Positions 1 through 5,425 of a stretch of 7,391 nt of DNA are shown here, in pieces. The notes beneath the pieces were generated by a model. The model saw only the letters and a program-made list of their open reading frames with translations. It made no database searches and was not told where the DNA came from. Source of the DNA: Sulfurospirillum sp. UBA6810 (lineage in GTDB: Bacteria; Campylobacterota; Campylobacteria; Campylobacterales; Sulfurospirillaceae); NCBI GenBank assembly GCA_002469305.1, contig DKEY01000032.1:5599-12989 (forward strand), written 5' to 3'. The position numbers and the translations under genes were made by a program. Every line of letters begins with the position of its first letter. Position 1 is the stretch's first letter.

Positions 1-425
1 CACTCTCTTATAGATTTTGGTTTTCCTGGAAGGTTGATGATAAGCGACTTTCCTCTGATACCTGCGGTCTGACGAGAGAGTATTGCAGTTGGTACATACT
101 TGAGACTTACTTGACGCATAAGTTCCCCAAATCCTGGCATCATCTTTTGGCAAACTGCTTCAGTAGCTTCAGGTGTTACATCTTTTGGATCAGGGCCTGT
201 ACCACCAGTAGTCACTATCAAACAACATCCATGAGTATCCGCCATATCTTTTAGTGCCTCTTCTATCAAAGGCTGTTGGTCTGGAATAACCTCATAAACA
301 TACTCATACTCACTTTTAAGATACTCATTCATCGTTTCTATTATGGCTTTACCTGAGATATCTTCGTATATACCAGCACTTGCACGGTCTGAAAGAGTTA
401 AGACTCCTATCTTTATATCGCTCAT
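1..425 (-). CDS. mog: Molybdopterin adenylyltransferase Mog, partial (C-terminal end beyond the left edge)
   Basis: Mog adenylylates molybdopterin with ATP, the step that prepares the pterin for molybdate insertion by MoeA in cytoplasmic molybdenum cofactor synthesis. The 141 complete codons visible carry the MogA/MoaB-fold signatures in order: SDRAS (12-16), TTGGTGP (72-78), DVTPEA (82-87), MPGFGE (96-101), LSRQ (116-119) and NLPGKPKS (131-138). From memory, E. coli MogA has nearly the same blocks at the same spacing; the MPGFGE and LSRQ blocks favour Mog over MoaB. The family is usually about 180-195 residues, so roughly the last quarter is missing. The ATG at 425 is preceded by AAGGAAA (431-437) at 5-nt spacing, and the protein begins as the family does (MSDIKIGV). 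It lies 31 nt after the efflux permease, with no obvious functional link to it. Confidence 0.95.
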   Translation of the reverse strand, partial: MSDIKIGVLTLSDRASAGIYEDISGKAIIETMNEYLKSEYEYVYEVIPDQQPLIEEALKDMADTHGCCLIVTTGGTGPDPKDVTPEATEAVCQKMMPGFGELMRQVSLKYVPTAILSRQTAGIRGKSLIINLPGKPKSIRE

Positions 426-450
426 ATATCTTTCCTTGTTTTTTTATAAA

Positions 451-459
451 AGTATATCA
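451..459 (-). promoter_or_regulatory. Possible extended -10 promoter for mog
   Basis: On the minus strand this reads TGATATACT, matching the extended -10 form TGnTATAAT with one mismatch. Its TGA is the stop codon of the permease. Transcription would start about 7 nt downstream, just before the mog ribosome binding site (AAGGAAA, 431-437), giving a leader of about 20 nt. No good -35 hexamer lies 17 nt upstream, but weak -35 regions are normal in Campylobacterota. In such AT-rich DNA a match like this can occur by chance. If real, it would let mog be expressed when the efflux operon is repressed. Confidence 0.35.
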
Positions 460-3400
460 TACCTCTCCTTTTTCATACCATGACCTAAGCCAAGCATCAA
501 GGGGATACATAAAACGATAAATCGCAGGAACAACCAATAGCGTAAGCAAAGTCGAACTTATAAGTCCTCCTATGATAGCTATCGCCATAGGAGCATTTCC
601 CTCGTGACCTGCACCCTCTCCAAGAGCGAGTGGTAGCATCGCGCCTATCATTGCAAAAGTTGTCATAAGTATAGGGCGAAGACGTTTTTCTCCAGCTTCT
701 AAGAGTGCTTCATCAACACTCTTTCCAGCTTTTATGGCTTGATTGGCAAAATCAACTACAAGTATGGCATTTTTACCAACCATACCAAGTAAGAGGATAA
801 CTCCTATCATAACAAACAGACTAAAAGGCATACCACTTAGATATAATCCAAGGACAACTCCTGTAAAAGAAAGAGGCATAGCAACCATGATGATAAGTGG
901 CTGTATGATGGATTCATAAAGGGCTGCGAGGATAAGATAGATGAGAATTACAGCAAGCATTACAGCCATGCCAAAAGCTTTATTTGTATCTTCCATGTGC
1001 TCAACATCACCTGTAAATCTATAAGTATAACCCTCACTGAGGATTGTATCTATCTTCTCTTCTACTCCTTGGACGATTGCATTTAGAGGTGCTCCAAATA
1101 AATTTGATTTTATAAGTACCTTTCTCTCCCTATCAAATCTATTGATAGAAGCGGCTCCCGAAGTCTCTTCAAAATTTACCAATCCATCAAGAGAGACAAA
1201 CTCTCCATTGCTTGCTTTGACTTGTAGTTTTTTTAAATCATCAATCGCTTCACGGTTTATATCAGAAAAACGGAGCGTAACATCAAACTGTTTTCCATCT
1301 TGTTCATAATTGCTGATAGAAGTGTCACTTGAAAAAGAAGCACCAAGCACTCCTGCTATCTGCTGGGCACTCACTCCTAATCTTTTTGCATTTTCTCTTT
1401 TTATAGTTATCTTTACTTCTGGCTGCCCCAATTCATAGTCGTTGTCTATATCAACTGCACCTTTTATAGAACCCAATAGTTTTTCTATCTCTCCTGCCTT
1501 TTGCTCCAATACTCCCAAGTCAGGACCTGTAAGTACTATCTGTACCTTGGCATTTTCAGTTCCTGTATCCATAGGAGGTACCTCTTCTACTGTAACTAAC
1601 AAATCTTTACTTTGTTTAAATTTTTCTCTATATTTTTGTACTATCTCTTCTTGTCTTAAACTTCTTTTTTCAACAGGTACAATTTTTACGTAAATCTTTG
1701 CTTTATGAATCTCTTTTGCAGCGGTGTAACCTATTGATAGCACACTATACTCTACAAGTTTGTCACTACTGATGGCTTGTACTATCGGTTTGATTTTTTC
1801 TTTCATACTTTCTAAACTTATGCCTATTGGTCCTTTGATGATGATTTGCATCTCAGAGTTGTCTTCCATAGGGACAAAGTCTCCACCTACTTTACTCAAA
1901 AGTGTTCCTGAAGCGAGTAAAATTCCCACGGCTCCAAGTATGGTAAGCGTTTTAAATCTGATAAGAGGTTTTAAAATCGCACAGTATGCCTTGTCCACTT
2001 TGATGAAGAGAGGCTCACTAAGATGAAAAAATTTACTCTCTTTTGCACTTAAAACTCTAGCACCAACTGTTGGGATAAACATAACAGCAACGATATAGGA
2101 GATAACAACGCCTGAGGCTACTGTCATAGCAAAAGAGTTAAAAAACTTTCCAACAATACCTCCCATAAATGCTACGGGAATAAAAACAGCAAGTAGCATT
2201 GCAGAGATTGCAAGAATAGAAAATGCCATCTCTTTTATACCTTCAAAGGAAGCTTGAAAAGGTTCAATCCCTTTTTCCATCTTTTTAGTGATGTTTTCGA
2301 TAACAACGATAGCATCATCTATAAAAATACCTATGGCGAGCGTAAGCCCTATCATCGTCAAACGGTTTAAATCATACCCCAACCAATCAATCACTGCAAA
2401 AGTTCCTATGATAGAAGTTGGAATGGCGAGAGCTGAAACGAGTGTAGCAGTAACATTGCGCAAAAATACAAATACTATCAAGATAGAAAGCAATGCTCCA
2501 TAGATAAGATCAAACGTCACTTGTTCTATATTTTGTAAAATCTTTCCTGATTGGTCTTGCAAAAGCTTTATACTAAAGTTTTCACCTGCAATTTTTTCTA
2601 ACTCGGGAAGTACTTTTTTAACTCCATTGATAATATCTAAAGTATTTGTTCCTGAGATTTTTTTTACCTCTAAAACAACACCCTCTAGTCCGTTGTAAGA
2701 TGAAAAACTTTTTGCATCAGAAAGAGCATCCTCAACACGAGCTATATCTTTTAGCCTCACTCCTGGCATGATGAGGATATTTTTCATCTCTTCTATGCTA
2801 CTGGCATCTGCTCTTGCTTTTAAAACATACTCGCTTGTTTTTCCGATAAGTTTACCACCACCAGCTCTTACATTTTCTTTTGCTATGATATTTTGCAAAT
2901 CACTTGCACTGAGGCTGTATTTGTTGAGTAAAAATGGATCTACAAATATACGAACTTCTCTATCTCTAAATCCAATTATATTTATCTCACTTACACCTCT
3001 TATCCTCTGCAATCTTGGCTTTATTTTTTCATCACTAAGTCGCATCAAAGATTGCCAATCTCCATTTTTTGTAGCGATAAAAAGACTCACAACAGCACCA
3101 GAAGTTCCAGCAGATTTTTTGACGATAGGCTTTTCGACTGCACTATCAAGAACCACGCCACCTACTTTATCTCGCACATCATTTGCCGCTTCTGTTATAT
3201 CTCTTTCTAACTCAAATATAACAGTAACAACACTCATCCCCTCATAACTAGTCGATAAAAGTTTATCTATCCCGTCTATTCCAGAGACTGCCTCTTCTAT
3301 CTTGTCTGTGACTTTTGATTCAACACTGCTTGGGTCTGCACCATAGTAAGCTGTTTGTATGGTGACTATCGGAAATTCTACATTTGGGAAAAGGTTGATT

Positions 3401-3492
3401 GGCATATTTTTATAAGATATCAATCCAAAAACTATAAAAGAAAGTACCAACATCAAAGTACTGATAGGTCTATTGATGGCAAATTTATACAT
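457..3492 (-). CDS. RND efflux permease, HAE-1 (AcrB/MexB-like) type
   Basis: This is the inner-membrane proton/drug antiporter of an RND efflux pump, which moves hydrophobic compounds from the periplasm or membrane outward. Its 1011 residues are close to the usual 1000-1050. The architecture is complete: TM1 (about 10-30), a first porter/docking loop (31-330), TM2-TM6 (about 330-478), TM7 (about 515-533), a second loop (535-835) and TM8-TM12 (about 838-992). The proton relay is intact: Asp392-Asp393 in TM4 (GIFIDDAIVVIEN, 388-400) and Lys907 in TM10 (GKNAILVVDFAN). The Asp pair and Lys support HAE-1 over the heavy-metal CusA group. The ATG at 3492 follows GGAG (3499-3502), which lies inside the end of the adaptor gene, with a 3-nt gap between the two genes. 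Substrates cannot be read from the sequence. No outer-membrane channel is encoded here. Confidence 0.95.
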   Translation of the reverse strand: MYKFAINRPISTLMLVLSFIVFGLISYKNMPINLFPNVEFPIVTIQTAYYGADPSSVESKVTDKIEEAVSGIDGIDKLLSTSYEGMSVVTVIFELERDITEAANDVRDKVGGVVLDSAVEKPIVKKSAGTSGAVVSLFIATKNGDWQSLMRLSDEKIKPRLQRIRGVSEINIIGFRDREVRIFVDPFLLNKYSLSASDLQNIIAKENVRAGGGKLIGKTSEYVLKARADASSIEEMKNILIMPGVRLKDIARVEDALSDAKSFSSYNGLEGVVLEVKKISGTNTLDIINGVKKVLPELEKIAGENFSIKLLQDQSGKILQNIEQVTFDLIYGALLSILIVFVFLRNVTATLVSALAIPTSIIGTFAVIDWLGYDLNRLTMIGLTLAIGIFIDDAIVVIENITKKMEKGIEPFQASFEGIKEMAFSILAISAMLLAVFIPVAFMGGIVGKFFNSFAMTVASGVVISYIVAVMFIPTVGARVLSAKESKFFHLSEPLFIKVDKAYCAILKPLIRFKTLTILGAVGILLASGTLLSKVGGDFVPMEDNSEMQIIIKGPIGISLESMKEKIKPIVQAISSDKLVEYSVLSIGYTAAKEIHKAKIYVKIVPVEKRSLRQEEIVQKYREKFKQSKDLLVTVEEVPPMDTGTENAKVQIVLTGPDLGVLEQKAGEIEKLLGSIKGAVDIDNDYELGQPEVKITIKRENAKRLGVSAQQIAGVLGASFSSDTSISNYEQDGKQFDVTLRFSDINREAIDDLKKLQVKASNGEFVSLDGLVNFEETSGAASINRFDRERKVLIKSNLFGAPLNAIVQGVEEKIDTILSEGYTYRFTGDVEHMEDTNKAFGMAVMLAVILIYLILAALYESIIQPLIIMVAMPLSFTGVVLGLYLSGMPFSLFVMIGVILLLGMVGKNAILVVDFANQAIKAGKSVDEALLEAGEKRLRPILMTTFAMIGAMLPLALGEGAGHEGNAPMAIAIIGGLISSTLLTLLVVPAIYRFMYPLDAWLRSWYEKGEV

Positions 3493-3495
3493 CTA

Positions 3496-4236
3496 TCACT
3501 CCACTATGATATTGCCATCACCAAAGAGTCCTGGCAATAAATCTTGCGTAAATACTTCTGCACTCAATTTTCTAGTGTTTTTATCTACGCTTGGATATAC
3601 TTTTGCAATCTTGCCTTCTAACTCTTTTTCCAACCCATCTACTTTATACTTAAATACTTGTCCAACTTTTACTACACCCCAGTACTTTTCATCAAAAGAG
3701 AGAATAAGTTTTACTTTTGGAAAGCTACTCATCGAGATAAGAGGTGTAGCAGAGCCATTTACCCCATCTCCAAGTTCTACATGTAAGTTTGTAACAACTC
3801 CTTCATAAGGAGATTTTAGGATTTTTTTATCTGCCTTTGCGCGTTTAAGCTCTAGTGCATTTTGAGATTTTATATAAGCTTGATTTGCTTTTTTATACTC
3901 AAACTCTATATTTTCATAGCGTTCATCATCTATAACATTTTTGATTTTTTTGTATCTATCTAGTTTTATCAAAGCTTGCTCAAGCGAAATTTGAGACAAC
4001 TTTACCTCACTCATAGCAACACTTATATCCGCTTTTTCCTCTTTAGCATCTAATTCTAAGAGGATTTGGTCTTTTTTTATCTTATCCCCAATTTCTACAT
4101 GTAAGCTTTTTACAACACCAGAAACTGCCAAAGTAAGCTTTGAAGTTTTTAAACCCTCTACATCAAAAGTGGCATATATATTTTGTGCATATGAAAACAG
4201 TGGTAGAAACAGTACACTTAAAAATAATCTTTTCAT
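3496..4236 (-). CDS. Short RND periplasmic adaptor (membrane fusion protein)
   Basis: This adaptor would link the RND permease to an outer-membrane channel. Of its 246 residues, 1-17 form a signal peptide (MKRLFLSVLFLPLFSYA, likely cut before QN) with no lipobox Cys. A first lipoyl half follows (about 36-64: SGVVKSLHVEIGDKI...LLELDA), then a helical hairpin (about 65-136), a second lipoyl half (about 139-168: LKSPYEGVVTNLHVELGD) and a beta-barrel ending in LPGLF. It stops there, so the membrane-proximal domain of AcrA-like adaptors (usually 350-400 residues) seems absent. I chose the ATG at 4236 over an in-frame TTG at 4242 because AAAAGGA (4243-4249) is 6 nt from the ATG but directly abuts the TTG. 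It starts 2 nt after the tetR-type stop codon and ends 3 nt before the permease, so the three genes form one operon. Confidence 0.9.
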   Translation of the reverse strand: MKRLFLSVLFLPLFSYAQNIYATFDVEGLKTSKLTLAVSGVVKSLHVEIGDKIKKDQILLELDAKEEKADISVAMSEVKLSQISLEQALIKLDRYKKIKNVIDDERYENIEFEYKKANQAYIKSQNALELKRAKADKKILKSPYEGVVTNLHVELGDGVNGSATPLISMSSFPKVKLILSFDEKYWGVVKVGQVFKYKVDGLEKELEGKIAKVYPSVDKNTRKLSAEVFTQDLLPGLFGDGNIIVE

Positions 4237-4238
4237 AA

Positions 4239-4847
4239 TCAATCCTTTTTTATAAGCTCAAATAAAAATTCTCTTTGCTTTTTCAAGCTTTGACGCAAAT
4301 CATCTACGCTTGAGCCTTTACAAATTCCATTGATGATAGTCCCTTTAAATATCTTTTCATATATAGTAGAAATCAAATCAACATCAAAGTTTTTTAATTC
4401 ACCTTTTTTTATACCCTCTTGCAATATATCTTTTATAGCTTCTATATCTTCTTGTGTTTTTTTATTGAAATTTTCTTGTAAAGCAGTGTGTGTTGACGTT
4501 AAAACTATGGATATGTTATTTGCATAGATTTTTAAAAGTTTATCGAGTATATTTTTTTCTTTTAAAACAGAAAAATCATAAAAAATAGCTATTTTTTCAT
4601 ATACACTTTGTGCCGTTTTAAATTTTTCAACTCGATGCGCATTGAGCAGTGAACAAACATAATCCCATATCTCTATAATAATCTCTTCTTTTGTTTTAAA
4701 ATAAAGATATACAGTTCCTTTGCCAACATTTGCAGCCATAGCTATGGATTCAACAGAAGTTTGAGCAAGTCCATTTTCAGCAATCAAATCAATTGCAGCT
4801 ATTGCGATGGAACGTTTTTTTTCATGTTTTCGTACGATTTTTGGCAT
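4239..4847 (-). CDS. TetR/AcrR-family transcriptional regulator of the efflux operon
   Basis: This is a 202-residue one-component regulator, a normal TetR-family length. The N-terminal DNA-binding domain spans about 8-55. Its helix-turn-helix reads SVESIAMAANVGKGTVYLYF (31-50), followed by KTKEE, the most conserved block of the family. Residues 56-202 are helical and would form the ligand-binding and dimerisation domain; this part varies too much to name a ligand. The ATG at 4847 is preceded by AAAGGA (4853-4858) at 5-nt spacing. An in-frame GTG at 4871 is rejected because it lies inside a palindrome close to the expected transcription start and has no ribosome binding site. As first gene of the adaptor-permease operon, behind a promoter covered by palindromes, it most likely represses itself and the pump, with release by a pump substrate. 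That regulation is inferred. Confidence 0.92.
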   Translation of the reverse strand: MPKIVRKHEKKRSIAIAAIDLIAENGLAQTSVESIAMAANVGKGTVYLYFKTKEEIIIEIWDYVCSLLNAHRVEKFKTAQSVYEKIAIFYDFSVLKEKNILDKLLKIYANNISIVLTSTHTALQENFNKKTQEDIEAIKDILQEGIKKGELKNFDVDLISTIYEKIFKGTIINGICKGSSVDDLRQSLKKQREFLFELIKKD

Positions 4848-4852
4848 TTCAT

Positions 4853-4858
4853 TCCTTT
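4853..4858 (-). promoter_or_regulatory. Ribosome binding site that sets the TetR-family regulator start
   Basis: AAAGGA on the minus strand lies 5 nt upstream of the ATG at 4847. It decides the start against the longer in-frame GTG at 4871, which would add eight residues (MVSYERNE) unlike the family N-terminus. Confidence 0.8.
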
Positions 4859-4863
4859 CATAA

Positions 4864-4878
4864 CTGACCACCAGTCAG
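4864..4878. promoter_or_regulatory. Palindrome at the transcription start, candidate second operator
   Basis: CTGAC-CACCA-GTCAG has perfect 5-bp arms around a 5-bp centre. It lies just downstream of the -10 hexamer, covering about +1 to +15 of the predicted transcript. Its TGAC...GTCA core also appears in the larger palindrome at 4896-4915, but the inner spacer is 5 bp here and 6 bp there, so the two may not be bound in the same way. Confidence 0.55.
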
Positions 4879-4884
4879 AAAAGA

Positions 4885-4913
4885 ATTGTAGTGTTTATTG
4901 ACCGATTTGTCAA
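4885..4913 (-). promoter_or_regulatory. Sigma-70 promoter of the efflux operon
   Basis: On the minus strand there is a perfect -35 TTGACA (4908-4913) and a -10 TACAAT (4885-4890, one mismatch) separated by exactly 17 nt. Transcription should begin near 4878, giving a leader of about 30 nt before the regulator ATG at 4847. This is unusually close to consensus for a Campylobacterota promoter, which normally lacks a clear -35. It fits a promoter that is strong by itself and held down by a repressor. Confidence 0.8.
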
Positions 4914-4915
4914 TA
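4896..4915. promoter_or_regulatory. 20-bp palindrome over the -35 region, likely TetR-family operator
   Basis: TATTGAC-CGATTT-GTCAATA has perfect 7-bp arms and a 6-bp centre. It covers the -35 hexamer and part of the -35/-10 spacer, and it directly abuts the bioV stop codon (4916-4918). Its size, symmetry and position fit a TetR-family dimer site that would block RNA polymerase. Which protein binds is inferred from the adjacent gene. Confidence 0.75.
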
Positions 4916-5425
4916 TCAGTGCAGTATATGTCCCACGTTTTTTATATAGTAAATAGTAGCATAATTTTGAAAAAAATTCTTTACATGTAAAGGTTGGATA
5001 ATCTGATCATTTTCCCCAACATATACTTCAATCTCAACACCTCTTTTTATAAGCTTTTCTAACTTCTTTGCATCCCAAACATACTCTAAGAGTTCATTTA
5101 ACTCAGCAGTATTTCCTACAAGTAAGAATTCTTTCATCTCTATATCAGAGGGATAACTTATGCCTTTTAAAAAGTTTTCTATATATGCCTCTTTATCTTT
5201 TTGAAAAAAAAGGGTTTGAAGTTTTTTAAATTTTGCATCTTTGTCTTGAAAAAAGGCAGGGGAAAATAGTTGTAGTTTATCCACTCTTTGCTCTGAAAAA
5301 TATACTTTTTCAAATGCTTTTATAGCACCATAACTAAAGCCACTAAAACAAAAAGTACTTTTGTCTCTATATGCATCAAAAAGCTTTTCTTCCCCCCTTA
5401 AACAAAATCCACTAAAATAGTTCAT
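4916..5425 (-). CDS. bioV: Pimeloyl-ACP methyl ester esterase, BioV type
   Basis: BioV, characterised in Helicobacter pylori, hydrolyses pimeloyl-ACP methyl ester to pimeloyl-ACP. This ends the disguised fatty-acid cycle that makes the pimelate part of biotin and replaces BioH of other bacteria. The 169-residue cytosolic protein is a minimal alpha/beta hydrolase, shorter than BioH (about 255), as expected for BioV. The nucleophile elbow is SGFSYGA with GxSxG at 29-33 (Ser31). The likely acid is Asp140 in VGENDQ and the likely base is His166 in NVGHILH, four residues from the C-terminus. The N-terminus MNYFSGFCLRGEE resembles BioV proteins I recall. The ATG at 5425 lies inside the last codons of the FtsH-like gene (14-nt overlap), with only a weak AAAGAG upstream, so translation probably depends on coupling. 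Assignment rests on motifs, length and context. Confidence 0.85.
   Translation of the reverse strand: MNYFSGFCLRGEEKLFDAYRDKSTFCFSGFSYGAIKAFEKVYFSEQRVDKLQLFSPAFFQDKDAKFKKLQTLFFQKDKEAYIENFLKGISYPSDIEMKEFLLVGNTAELNELLEYVWDAKKLEKLIKRGVEIEVYVGENDQIIQPLHVKNFFQNYATIYYIKNVGHILH

Noticed and set aside
2768..3247. A 159-codon open frame on the plus strand
   Set aside because: It lies opposite the well-conserved first periplasmic loop of the RND permease, has no recognisable domain, and has no ribosome binding site I could credit. It is an antisense shadow, as are the other plus-strand open frames here.
4237..4242. TTG start for the adaptor at 4242
   Set aside because: The TTG touches the AAAAGGA ribosome binding site with no spacer, whereas the ATG at 4236 is 6 nt away and gives a clean signal peptide.
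4896..4915. Intrinsic terminator for bioV
   Set aside because: The stem is only 7 bp and AT-rich, and it is followed by AACAC rather than a U-run; the operator reading explains it better.
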